This document shows positions 8,185-16,347 of a stretch of 34,033 bases of DNA, piece by piece. Made by a program: the position numbers and the translations under genes. The first letter of the stretch is position 1, and the number at the start of each line of letters is the position of its first letter. The notes beneath the pieces were generated by a model. That model worked only from the letters and a program-made list of their open reading frames with translations, was not told the origin of the DNA and ran no database searches. Source of the DNA: Oscillospiraceae bacterium (lineage in GTDB: Bacteria; Bacillota; Clostridia; Oscillospirales; Oscillospiraceae); contig JAFUMG010000011.1 of NCBI GenBank assembly GCA_017473225.1, forward strand, positions 1-34,033, given 5' to 3'.

Positions 8185-9163
8185 TGCGGACCTCCTTCTC
8201 CGGATAGAAGCACCGGATCTCATGGCCCTCGCCGACCTTTACCAGCTCCGGCTCCTGCTCCATGCACTTTTCGGTGCAGTACTTGCACCGGGGGCCGAAC
8301 TTGCAGCCCTTGGGCAGGTCCAGGGGATGGGGCACCGCGCCAGGGATGGCGTCCAGCCGGGCGGCGTCGGTATCCAGACGGGGCACGGAGGCAAGCAAGC
8401 CCTCCGTGTAGGGGTGGGAGAACTTCGTATTGCTGCCGAAGAGGGTCTTGGCAGGCACATGCTCCACCACCTGGCCGCAGTACATGACGGCCACATCGTC
8501 GGCCATCTGGTTGATGACGCCCAGGTCATGAGTGATGAACATGATGGCGGTGCCGTGCTCCTTCTTCAGGTTGTTCATCAGGCGCAGGATCTGAGCCTGA
8601 ATGGTCACGTCCAGCGCGGTGGTAGGCTCATCCGCGATCAGCAGCTTGGGCTCACAGGCCAGAGCCATGGCGATCATGACTCTCTGGCGCATACCGCCGG
8701 ACAGCTGGTGGGGGTACTGCTTGACCACCACCTCGGGGTTGGGGATCTTCACGTCAGCCAGCATCTTGACGGCGGCCTTGGCGGCTTCCTTCTTGTTCAT
8801 GCCACGATGGATGATGAAGGGCTCGCTGAGCTGGCGCTCGATGGAGAAGACGGGGTTCAGGGCCGTCATGGGCTCCTGGAAGATGACGGAGATCTTGTTG
8901 CCGCGGATGTGGTACATCTCGTTCACGGAGACCTTCGTCAGATCCTGACCCTCGAACAGGATCTCGCCGGAATCCACATAGCCGTTGCCGTCCAGCAGCT
9001 TCAGGATGCTCATGGCGGAGACGGACTTGCCGGAGCCGGACTCACCGACGATGCCCAGGGTCTTGCCGGCGTCGATGGAATAGGACACACCGTTGACCGC
9101 CTTGACGGTACCACGGCGGGTCTTAAAATAAGTGTGCAGATCTTTTGTTTCAAGTAATGCCAT
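8174..9163 (-). CDS. oppD: Oligopeptide ABC transporter ATPase OppD
   Basis: This is the second ATPase of the importer, and a normal-length one (329 residues). Walker A is GESGSGKS (40-47), the Q-loop FQEPMTALNP follows at about 95-104, the signature is LSGGMRQR (154-161), Walker B is LLIADEP (174-180), and the switch His lies in FITHD. The C-terminal oligopeptide-transporter region has Cys287, Cys293, Cys296 and Cys300 in the same spacing as in OppF. AAGGAGG lies about 8 bases before the ATG. The stop codon overlaps the start of oppF, so the two ATPases should be made together. OppD has no insertion, so the OppF block is specific to its partner. Confidence 0.95.
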   Translation of the reverse strand: MALLETKDLHTYFKTRRGTVKAVNGVSYSIDAGKTLGIVGESGSGKSVSAMSILKLLDGNGYVDSGEILFEGQDLTKVSVNEMYHIRGNKISVIFQEPMTALNPVFSIERQLSEPFIIHRGMNKKEAAKAAVKMLADVKIPNPEVVVKQYPHQLSGGMRQRVMIAMALACEPKLLIADEPTTALDVTIQAQILRLMNNLKKEHGTAIMFITHDLGVINQMADDVAVMYCGQVVEHVPAKTLFGSNTKFSHPYTEGLLASVPRLDTDAARLDAIPGAVPHPLDLPKGCKFGPRCKYCTEKCMEQEPELVKVGEGHEIRCFYPEKEVRNGK

Positions 9164-9175
9164 TATGCTACCTCC

Positions 9176-11080
9176 TTAGCGTCCGTTGCTCTTGGGGTCC
9201 ATGGCATCACGCAGGCCGTCACCAATCAGGTTGATGCAGACGGTGCACAGACCGAAGATCGCCGCGGGGAATACCCAGCGCCACCAGTACTGCTGGATGA
9301 CGATGGAGTCGTTGCAGGTATTGAGCATATTACCCCAGGTGGGGGTGGGCGCGGTGATGCCGAAGCCCAGATAGGACAGGGTGGACTCAGTCAGCATGCA
9401 GGTGGCGAAGTCCAGGGTGATGGAGACCAGCAGCACGCTCATGACGTTGGGGATGATATGCTTGCGCAGGATGGTGCCCTCCTTGACGCCCAGAGCCTTA
9501 GCGGCAGTGACGTACTCCTGCTCACGCTGGCTGAAGATCTGGGCACGGACCAGACGGAAGGTGCCGACCCAGCTCAGGACGCCCAGCACCACCATGATGA
9601 TATACACGCGCTGAATGTTGCTGACGTCCTTGGGGATGACCGCAGACAGGATCAGCGCGAAGGGCAGGAAGGGCATACCGCCCACCACCTCGGCCACACG
9701 GCTGATGGTCATATCCAGCTTGCCGCCGAAGTAGCCCGCCAGGCCGCCCAGCAGCACGCCGATCAGCGTGGCGATGATCACGGCGATGGCGCCGACGGTC
9801 ATGGTGGTCTTACCGCCGTTGACGATACGGGCCAGCACGTCACGGCCCTGCTCATCAGTGCCGCACAGGAAGCCCTTCAGGCCCCAGGTCTCGATATCGC
9901 CGTCAGCGGTGATGGCGTAGTTCTGATAGCCGCCGCAGAACAGATCCACGATCTGCTCATCCTGCACGGAACCGGGGACGGAAGCCTGTCCGTACATATC
10001 GTCGCCCCAGGAGATCACATCGCCGTTTTCCAGCAGGGCGGTGAAATGATAGCGGCCGCCATAGAGCTTCACGGGATGGGACTCCATCACGGGAACCTCC
10101 TTTTCGCCCTTGGTGCTGACGCCCCAGACCCAGACCTTACCGGTCTCGTCCACCGCGGCGACGCACTGGGAGGAAGCGGCAATATCCACCACCTTCACGG
10201 AGCCGTTCTTCAGCTCCTCAGGCAGGTTCACATTCAGGGGAGAATCCTTCTGGTAGCCGGTATAGGCCACGGTGCCGTCCTTCAGCAGGCAGACATAGGC
10301 ATTGCTGGTGACAGCCACCTTTTCGATGTTGCCCTGGTATTTCCGGGGCTCGTAGCTCATGCCTTCCTCTTCCCGCTCCGCCTGACGGCAGTCCAGGTCC
10401 ACATTGGAGGCATTGCCCCACAGGTAGACGTTGCCGTCGGTATCCAGGATCACGGAGAACTGGTTGCCGGCTTCCAACTGCTTGATCTCCAGCTTGTTCA
10501 TCAGCAGGGCCCGGTTCAGCTCGGCATTGGACTGGTACTTATCCTGGTTCAGACGGTTGTTGCCCCAGAAATAGAAATTGTTGTCTTCATCGATAGCCAC
10601 CGCGTGGTCCAGGCCCGCTGCCATATAGACTACATTGACCTCACCGGTGGTCAGCTCCACGGGAACATCCTTCAGATCGATGGTATTGGAAACTCTGGTA
10701 TAGCCCCAGGTGTAGATCTTGCCCGCCTCGGACAGGCCCACACCATAAGTCTGTCCCGCGACGATATCGGCGATCCCCTCTTTGATCATTTCGTCGGGCA
10801 CGTCCATCATATTGTAGCCCGGCGCGATATTGGCCAGGTTGGAGTCGGAATGACCCAGGTCGATGGGCATGAAGTAGGGTCCGATCATGACCAGCGCGAA
10901 GATCAGCACGAACACGATCAGGCCGAAAACCGCGGTGGGACGGCGGAAAAAGTTCCGGGCAGTGACTCTGCCGGGACTCTGGAGGGCTTCCTCCTCCTGG
11001 AAATTCAATTCTTTCTTCTTAATACCGAACATCCGGCCCAGGACAGCGCCGAAGGTGGATTTTTTCTTTTCTTTCGCCAT
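9176..11080 (-). CDS. oppC: Oligopeptide ABC permease OppC with an inserted seven-repeat RCC1-like beta-propeller
   Basis: This permease subunit has 634 residues; normal OppC has about 300. Residues 1-48 are a charged cytosolic tail and 49-70 the first membrane helix. Residues about 85-403 do not belong to the permease fold: they contain seven repeats (about 103-129, 148-176, 199-225, 252-278, 295-323, 337-362, 377-403), most reading V/I-x-AG-x3-x-A-x-L-x-E-x-G-x-V/I-Y-x-WG. That is the blade pattern of RCC1/BLIP-II-type propellers. The permease then resumes exactly at GTDEQGRDVLAR (407-418), followed by further helices and the EAA loop (about 522-545). By topology the propeller faces outwards, where the binding protein docks. 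The ATG at 11080 has AAGGAGG 8 bases upstream; a GTG three codons earlier overlaps that site. Both ends are in frame with no break. Confidence 0.93.
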   Translation of the reverse strand: MAKEKKKSTFGAVLGRMFGIKKKELNFQEEEALQSPGRVTARNFFRRPTAVFGLIVFVLIFALVMIGPYFMPIDLGHSDSNLANIAPGYNMMDVPDEMIKEGIADIVAGQTYGVGLSEAGKIYTWGYTRVSNTIDLKDVPVELTTGEVNVVYMAAGLDHAVAIDEDNNFYFWGNNRLNQDKYQSNAELNRALLMNKLEIKQLEAGNQFSVILDTDGNVYLWGNASNVDLDCRQAEREEEGMSYEPRKYQGNIEKVAVTSNAYVCLLKDGTVAYTGYQKDSPLNVNLPEELKNGSVKVVDIAASSQCVAAVDETGKVWVWGVSTKGEKEVPVMESHPVKLYGGRYHFTALLENGDVISWGDDMYGQASVPGSVQDEQIVDLFCGGYQNYAITADGDIETWGLKGFLCGTDEQGRDVLARIVNGGKTTMTVGAIAVIIATLIGVLLGGLAGYFGGKLDMTISRVAEVVGGMPFLPFALILSAVIPKDVSNIQRVYIIMVVLGVLSWVGTFRLVRAQIFSQREQEYVTAAKALGVKEGTILRKHIIPNVMSVLLVSITLDFATCMLTESTLSYLGFGITAPTPTWGNMLNTCNDSIVIQQYWWRWVFPAAIFGLCTVCINLIGDGLRDAMDPKSNGR

Positions 11081-11093
11081 ATTCGGCACCTCC

Positions 11094-12113
11094 TTACTTA
11101 TTCACGCGGATTCTGGGATCCACGAAACCGTATGCCAGATCCGTGATCAGATTGCCCAGCAGCGCCACCACGGTATAGAACATCTGGATGGCCAGGCACA
11201 GCTCCGCGTCACTGCCGTTCAGCGCCTTGATATACAGCGCGCCCATACCGTTCAGGCCGAAGACGTTCTCCAGGACCAGAGAGCCGGAGAACACGCTCAG
11301 GAACCAGCCGATGATGGAGGTCACAACAGGCAGCAGGGCGTTGCGCCAGGCGTGGGAGTAAATGACCACCCGCTCCTTGACGCCCTTGGCCCGGGCGGTG
11401 CGGATGCAGTCCATGCTCAGCGCGTCGATCATGGAAGCACGGACGTAACGGCTCATGCCGCCCAGGGCGCCGAAGAGGCTGACCAGGATGGGCAGGGACA
11501 TGTAATACAGCCGGTCCAGCAGCTCCCGCAGGCCGGTGTAGGTGCTGCCGGGGGTCGCGGCGCCGTTGACGGGGAACCACTTGAGCAGCACCGCAAAGAC
11601 AAAGATAAAGATCAGCGCGATGATATACTGGGGCAGAGAGTAGCCCAGAATGGTGAAGGCCTGAACGCCCTGGTCCAGCTTGCTGCCCTTATGGACAGCG
11701 CACCAGATGCCCAGCGGGATGGTCACCGCCAGCGTCAGGATGGTTGTAAAGATATTGAACAGGATCGTATTGGCCATGGGCGTCTTGATGACGTCCACGC
11801 AGTCCTTCTGCCGCAGCAGAGAATAACCGAAATTACCCTGCAGCAGGCCATCAAATTCACCGCTCTGCTTGTCCGGCATAAAGCCGATCCAGCGGGCATA
11901 GCGGATCACGATGGGATCATCCAAACCCATTTTGTCCCGCAGCTCCTCATACATCTGCTGGTAAGCCTCGGGCTTCATGGACTTCTTCACACCCTCCAGC
12001 TGGTTTCTGGCGGGGTCAGAGGGGATCAGGCTGAACAGGCAGTACATCAGGAAGGACGTGATGAAGAACACGACCACGATGTATACCAAACGTTTCATAA
12101 TGTATTTTGGCAA
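11094..12113 (-). CDS. oppB: Oligopeptide ABC permease OppB
   Basis: OppB is the first membrane subunit of the importer and pairs with OppC to form the channel. It begins with the family-typical KYIMKRLVYIVVVFF segment, then an outside region of about 70 residues, then five further helices. The EAA loop that contacts the ATPase reads ARAKGVKERVVIYSHAWRNA. I favour the TTG at 12113 (MPKYIMKRL) because a long ribosome site, GGAAGGTGATC, is spaced correctly; a GTG at 12122 lies inside that site and an ATG at 12098 would cut the conserved N-terminus. About 339 residues, usual for the family. It ends 13 bases before oppC. Confidence 0.92.
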   Translation of the reverse strand: MPKYIMKRLVYIVVVFFITSFLMYCLFSLIPSDPARNQLEGVKKSMKPEAYQQMYEELRDKMGLDDPIVIRYARWIGFMPDKQSGEFDGLLQGNFGYSLLRQKDCVDVIKTPMANTILFNIFTTILTLAVTIPLGIWCAVHKGSKLDQGVQAFTILGYSLPQYIIALIFIFVFAVLLKWFPVNGAATPGSTYTGLRELLDRLYYMSLPILVSLFGALGGMSRYVRASMIDALSMDCIRTARAKGVKERVVIYSHAWRNALLPVVTSIIGWFLSVFSGSLVLENVFGLNGMGALYIKALNGSDAELCLAIQMFYTVVALLGNLITDLAYGFVDPRIRVNK

Positions 12114-12204
12114 AATGATCACCTTCCGTTAATTAGTAGGATTCGGCCCAAACCCAAAAAGCGGTCTGGACCGGATGCAGGGATGTTTCGTCGAATGGGT
12201 TCTT

Positions 12205-12286
12205 CCCATTTTCATACCGCAGCTGCCAGCGGCAGCCGCCGAAACACCTGCGGTACGAAAATGGGGACGGACAAATGCCCGTCCCC
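12205..12286 (-). promoter_or_regulatory. Structured oppA-oppB spacer with overlapping hairpins
   Basis: An 18-base inverted repeat with one mismatch (12205-12222 with 12248-12265) and a second hairpin GGGGACGG/CCGTCCCC (12263-12270 with 12279-12286) share bases 12263-12265, so they compete at their junction. No T-tract follows on the minus strand. Inference: a 3' stabiliser or partial stop that keeps the binding-protein mRNA more abundant than that of the membrane subunits. Confidence 0.6.
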
Positions 12287-12329
12287 ATCCGGGTTTCAGC
12301 AGGGTTCAGTGGTTCAGAGGGTCTCTGAA

Positions 12330-14321
12330 TTACTGAGCGCTGGGAATGGAAGCGTAAACGATGGCGTCAGCGAAATCCCAGAAGGAGTTCTGCTCATAAC
12401 CTTCGACCCAAGAGGGAACGGCGGTGTAGTAGATGTTGCAGTACAGGGGGATTTCGGGGAGCAGCTCGTTCCAGCGAACGATGTACTGCTGCCACAGATC
12501 CAGGTAAGCCTCGTAATCACCGGGCTCAACCGCGTAGACCATGTCCATGGACAGCTGGTCCAGGCCGCCCTCGCCCATGTCGAACAGGTAGTTGGAGTTG
12601 TAACCCATAGCGACATAGTCGGGATCGTCGGTCCAGTTGAAGGAGTAGTCGTACAGAGCGGAGGTGAAGCCGGTAGCCAGGTTCAGCATGCCGTACTCGG
12701 GAGCGACCTTGTTGCCGTCAGCGTCCTCGTGGTAGATGGCGCCCAGCAGGCCGTTCCAGTCGCCGACGGTCAGGACGATCTCCATACCGGACTGAGCGAC
12801 AGCGTCGGAGTTGGCCAGCATGATGGCCAGCAGGTCGGAAACGGGGTTGCCCTCAGTGGAGTACCACTGGATCTGCAGGGGCATCAGAGTCTTGCCGCCA
12901 ACCTCGATGCAGCCATCGGTGTTGACATCCAGACCAGTGACATCCTTGTGGCGCAGGCCATCCTCGGAGGAGGTCCACTCATTGCCCTCGGCGGTCAGAG
13001 TCCAGCCGCCCTCGGCCAGCTCGGCGTTGGCAGCGTCAACGTCGTAAGCGTAGGACTTCAGGTTATCAGCCAGGAAATCCTTGGAGTCCATGTACATCTG
13101 CAGGCAGGTAGCGTAAGGAGCGTCGACAGTGGTGCCGAAGCCCTGGCAGAAGGTGTTGACGAACTCGTCACGGTTCAGAAGCTGAGCGACAGCGTGACGG
13201 ACTTCCACGAACTGGGTGGGGCCCACGTCGCACAGGAACTGGATCTTGCCGTAGCCGGCGCGGTCGTAGGCGATCGCCCGCAGCTCGGCGCCCTCGTCGA
13301 TCATATCCAGCAGGGTGTTGATGTCATCACCGTCGGTGATGCCGGCATAGATATCCATGCCGCCGGTCTTCAGCTGGTCAGCCCAGGTGGCGTCCTCAGC
13401 ACGGACCACAACGATGGTCTGGATGGAGGGCTTCACGCCTTCGAAGTTACCGGCATAGTTGGGGTTGATGTCCAGGGTGCACTGGGAGGTAGCGGGATCA
13501 TACTTGGTGATGCTGTAAGGACCGGCGGAGACATAGCCGTCGGTAGCGGACATGGCAGCGCGGAAGTTGGCCTCAGCGTCGCCGCCGCCTTCCAGAACGA
13601 TGGCCTCACCGTTCAGGGTGATGTAGCAGCCCTCGCCGTCATCGGCGATGCCGTAGCCCTCACCCAGCCAGAACTCTTCGTTCCAGGGGGAGACAGCGGC
13701 ATAGGTGTCAGCGTAGTAGTAGTTGGCGTAGTCGGCCACGATGGTCAGGCTCAGGGTGTACTCGTCGATCAGGTGCAGACCGGAGACGTAGTTCACCTCA
13801 CCGGCGTAAGCGGCAGCGCCGCCCACGATCATGTCCTTGGTGCCGGAAGTGAAGCTCAGCGCGGAAGCGAAGGGAGTGCAGCTCTTCATGACGGAGAAAG
13901 CGTAGTCCTTCGCAGTGATGGGCTCGCCGTTGTTGTACACCAGGCCCTCATTGATGGTGATGGTGTAGGTGGCGGTGCCATCCTCATTGTCGGTACGGCT
14001 CCACTCCTTCATGACAGTGGGGTTCTCGACATAGTTGCCGCCCTGGTTGGCGACCATGGTGCCATAGTCATTGACCAGGTCGTAGATCATCATGTCGGAC
14101 GCGCCGTTGGTGACCAGACCGCCGGTGAAATCACCGGTCAGCTCGGTGATGTCGCCCAGGATGACCTTGTTCTCGCGGACCTCTGCAGCATCGGTTGCAG
14201 GAGCCTCGGTGACGTCAGCGGCATCGGTGGGAGCCGCGGTGGCGTCGGTGTTGTTGCCGCCGCATGCAGCCATAGAGATGACCATCATGACAGCCAGCAG
14301 CAGTGCCAGAAACTTTTTCAT
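12330..14321 (-). CDS. oppA: Oligopeptide-binding lipoprotein OppA (SBP family 5)
   Basis: This is the substrate-binding subunit, a lipoprotein held on the outer face of the membrane. It has a K-K-rich start, a hydrophobic signal (4-19) and a lipobox ending at Cys20 (SMAAC), then a T/A/D-rich linker to about residue 45. The body matches family 5 binding proteins, with ITAKDYAFSVM near the domain start and an aromatic-rich C-terminal half. At 663 residues it is longer than enterobacterial OppA (about 540). AAAGGAGG lies 9 bases before the ATG. It is the first gene of the operon, with its own strong promoter and long leader. The peptide preference cannot be read from sequence. Confidence 0.93.
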   Translation of the reverse strand: MKKFLALLLAVMMVISMAACGGNNTDATAAPTDAADVTEAPATDAAEVRENKVILGDITELTGDFTGGLVTNGASDMMIYDLVNDYGTMVANQGGNYVENPTVMKEWSRTDNEDGTATYTITINEGLVYNNGEPITAKDYAFSVMKSCTPFASALSFTSGTKDMIVGGAAAYAGEVNYVSGLHLIDEYTLSLTIVADYANYYYADTYAAVSPWNEEFWLGEGYGIADDGEGCYITLNGEAIVLEGGGDAEANFRAAMSATDGYVSAGPYSITKYDPATSQCTLDINPNYAGNFEGVKPSIQTIVVVRAEDATWADQLKTGGMDIYAGITDGDDINTLLDMIDEGAELRAIAYDRAGYGKIQFLCDVGPTQFVEVRHAVAQLLNRDEFVNTFCQGFGTTVDAPYATCLQMYMDSKDFLADNLKSYAYDVDAANAELAEGGWTLTAEGNEWTSSEDGLRHKDVTGLDVNTDGCIEVGGKTLMPLQIQWYSTEGNPVSDLLAIMLANSDAVAQSGMEIVLTVGDWNGLLGAIYHEDADGNKVAPEYGMLNLATGFTSALYDYSFNWTDDPDYVAMGYNSNYLFDMGEGGLDQLSMDMVYAVEPGDYEAYLDLWQQYIVRWNELLPEIPLYCNIYYTAVPSWVEGYEQNSFWDFADAIVYASIPSAQ

Positions 14322-14436
14322 TTTCTTTTCCTCCTTTTAAGATTTTCAGATAGAAAAATTGATTTACTCATGCGCTCTACGATATATCAGCGGCATCCGG
14401 GCCGGGCGGACTGAAGGTATCCGTACAGCTTCCGAT

Positions 14437-14514
14437 CATGCTGCGCTGCGCGCAGCATGAAGCGGGACGTCCCGCTTGTGGCCCGCTCCCGCCGCCTTTC
14501 GGCGCCCGGAGCGG
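14437..14514 (-). promoter_or_regulatory. Structured oppA 5' leader with three tandem hairpins
   Basis: The predicted leader is about 220 bases long. It contains, in transcript order, a GGAGCGG-type hairpin read as CCGCTCC/GGAGCGG (14514-14508 with 14489-14483), a perfect 16-base palindrome AGCGGGACGTCCCGCT (14476-14461), and a 10-bp hairpin CATGCTGCGC/GCGCAGCATG (14459-14450 with 14446-14437). None matches a riboswitch class I know. It may be a stability element or an unknown control leader. Confidence 0.55.
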
Positions 14515-14547
14515 AGAATATGATAGGTTCACGAATAATCATTAGAT

Positions 14548-14576
14548 ATTTTACTCTGTCCACAGTGGAATGTCAA
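14548..14576 (-). promoter_or_regulatory. Promoter of the opp operon
   Basis: On the minus strand TTGACA (14576-14571) and TAAAAT (14553-14548) are separated by 17 bases. Transcription should start near 14541, giving a leader of about 220 bases before oppA. Confidence 0.85.
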
Positions 14577-14640
14577 ATGTTATTCCGTTTTTCATTAAAT
14601 TTTATAAAAACCCAATATTATCCGATACCATTTTGTAAAC

Positions 14641-14689
14641 AAAGACGGAAACCGCCAAAAAAGTCAATTTTCCGGCAGCTTCCGTCTTT
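14641..14689 (-). terminator. Terminator of the PlsC-like gene
   Basis: Ten-base arms (14641-14650 and 14680-14689) form a stem that on the minus strand is followed by TTTGTTTAC. The 29-base loop contains a further T-run. It lies about 35 bases past the stop of the acyltransferase gene. Confidence 0.65.
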
Positions 14690-14722
14690 CTGATCAGGCA
14701 GATATTCTATTATTAATATGTA

Positions 14723-16039
14723 TCAGACTTCCGCGGCGGCCTCGGGCTCCGCCTTCAGCTTCCGGGTCTTGTAGAGCTTGTACATCTCCTCCACCGCCAG
14801 CCGGGTCTTGGCCACCACGTCGCCGCAGCCCTGGGGGAAGCAGTAGAAAAGCTTGTCATTGTCGCCGATGCAGATCACATCGGCGATCTCGTACCAGTAG
14901 TAGTCGGCATAGAGTCCGTAGCAGGCCTGGGGCTTCTGGGTATAATGGAGCCTTCCATCGCAGCCGGTCAGCACGAAGCCGTTCCGGTCGTGGGTCAGAT
15001 GGCCCTCGCCCACCATGTAGATGTTCTTATAATCCACCAGCATGGCAATTTTGACATTGGCATCCAGCTTGTAGCTGCCCTCCAGGATCTCCTGCCGGAC
15101 CTGGTCCCGCTCCCAGGCGTACCAGTCGGGGATGTGGGTGAATTCCGTCTCCCCTTCCGCCGCCCGCAGCTCGCCCAGGGGCGTCAGCTCATAGCGCTTG
15201 CCGCAGCAGCCGCAGGTCAGGCCGGTGCCCCGGCCCTCCATCTGCCCCTCGGCGCCGCAGTGGGCGCACTTGTAGAGGATCCGGCTCAGGCCGTCGGCCC
15301 GGAAGCTGTCGTTGATCTCCAGCTTCTGCTCCTTCTGCCATTTGAAATGGTCGAAGCCGAAAGCTTCATCCAGGCCACCGCTCAGCTCCTGGACGGACAG
15401 CTTCTGGATCTCCTCCCGGGTGTACAGGCAGCGGACCTTGGCGGAGACGGGGACGCTCTTGCGGACCTGGAGCTCATTGTACAGCGGGTTCCGGGAGAAG
15501 GCGCCGAAGGTCTCGATCATCACCACCGGCACATCGAATTTCTTCAGCAGCACGCCCATCTTCCGGGGCAGGGGCGTTGCGGTGCCGTCGAAGGAATAGC
15601 TGGCCTCGGGATACAGCAGCACGCTGTTTTTCAGGGTCTTCAGGGCATAGGTCATATCCTGCACCAGCCGCAGGTCCGTCACGAATTTCCGGGTGGGGAT
15701 GCAGCCGATCTGGCGCATCAGCCAGCCCATCAGGCCGCCGAAGCCCACAAAGCTGTCGGAAGTGGCGACGATATTGAAGGGTCTGGGATAGAAGGCCCGG
15801 TAGGCGATCTGCATATCCAGGAAGCAGGAGTGGTTCATCAGGATCAGGCAGGGCTCATCCTTACCGATCAGCTCCATCCGCTCCTTTTCAATTTGAAATC
15901 CGGTGCCTGCCATGCCGACGATGGTCAGCAGCCGGATCAGGGTCCTCCAGAACATATTGGGCCGCTTGGGAAGCTGATGCGCCGGTCTCGGCAGTGCCGC
16001 CACACGGTCATAATCCAGCTCTTTGACGCTGATTTTCAC
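14723..16039 (-). CDS. PlsC-like acyltransferase with zinc ribbon and extra C-terminal domain
   Basis: Residues about 25-230 resemble 1-acylglycerol-3-phosphate acyltransferases: the HX4D motif is NHSCFLD (His70, Asp75), and YPEAS at 143-147 corresponds to the FPEGTRS block. A zinc ribbon follows with CAHC at 258-261 and CGCC at 276-279. The last 140 residues form an extra domain rich in Tyr and Trp that I do not recognise. Total 438 residues; plain PlsC is about 240. The start is decided by the promoter: a perfect TTGACA-17-TATAAT lies inside the longer reading frame, so upstream ATGs (16144, 16117, 16078) would precede or coincide with the transcript start. The GTG at 16039 has GAGAGG about 11 bases upstream. 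Probable role in membrane-lipid synthesis, but the acceptor is uncertain. Confidence 0.82.
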   Translation of the reverse strand: MKISVKELDYDRVAALPRPAHQLPKRPNMFWRTLIRLLTIVGMAGTGFQIEKERMELIGKDEPCLILMNHSCFLDMQIAYRAFYPRPFNIVATSDSFVGFGGLMGWLMRQIGCIPTRKFVTDLRLVQDMTYALKTLKNSVLLYPEASYSFDGTATPLPRKMGVLLKKFDVPVVMIETFGAFSRNPLYNELQVRKSVPVSAKVRCLYTREEIQKLSVQELSGGLDEAFGFDHFKWQKEQKLEINDSFRADGLSRILYKCAHCGAEGQMEGRGTGLTCGCCGKRYELTPLGELRAAEGETEFTHIPDWYAWERDQVRQEILEGSYKLDANVKIAMLVDYKNIYMVGEGHLTHDRNGFVLTGCDGRLHYTQKPQACYGLYADYYWYEIADVICIGDNDKLFYCFPQGCGDVVAKTRLAVEEMYKLYKTRKLKAEPEAAAEV

Positions 16040-16076
16040 AGGACGCACATCCTCTCTCTTTTTTCCATACGGAGTC

Positions 16077-16105
16077 ATTATATAGAACCGCCTATCTTTT
16101 GTCAA
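16077..16105 (-). promoter_or_regulatory. Consensus promoter of the PlsC-like gene
   Basis: On the minus strand TTGACA (16105-16100) and TATAAT (16082-16077) are separated by exactly 17 bases, a perfect sigma-A consensus. It makes the downstream GTG the likely start codon. Confidence 0.85.
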
Positions 16106-16278
16106 TAATTTGTTCATATTTCCAGTTTTCTGGGAATCCTCCATTCATCCGGTTATGCACGCGGGCATTTCGTATATTTCTCATGAATAATTGAATATTA
16201 TCGCAATTTTCCACCCATTTTGTATTTTATGTACTGGCAAAAGTTCGGGAATTTCTGATTAATTGTTAAGGAACACCA

Positions 16279-16307
16279 TTGACTTTGTATAATATCCACG
16301 GTATAAT
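16279..16307 (+). promoter_or_regulatory. Promoter of the amino-acid ABC operon
   Basis: TTGACT (16279-16284) and TATAAT (16302-16307) are separated by 17 bases. Transcription should start near 16314, about 35 bases before the ATG. Confidence 0.88.
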
Positions 16308-16347
16308 TCATACATCCTCACCTGAGCACTGAAAGGAGAACACAAAC

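Noticed and set aside
10887-14414. Frame of 1175 codons on the plus strand across oppA and oppB
   Set aside because: It is opposite two well-supported genes, starts inside a third, and has a low-complexity composition without motifs.
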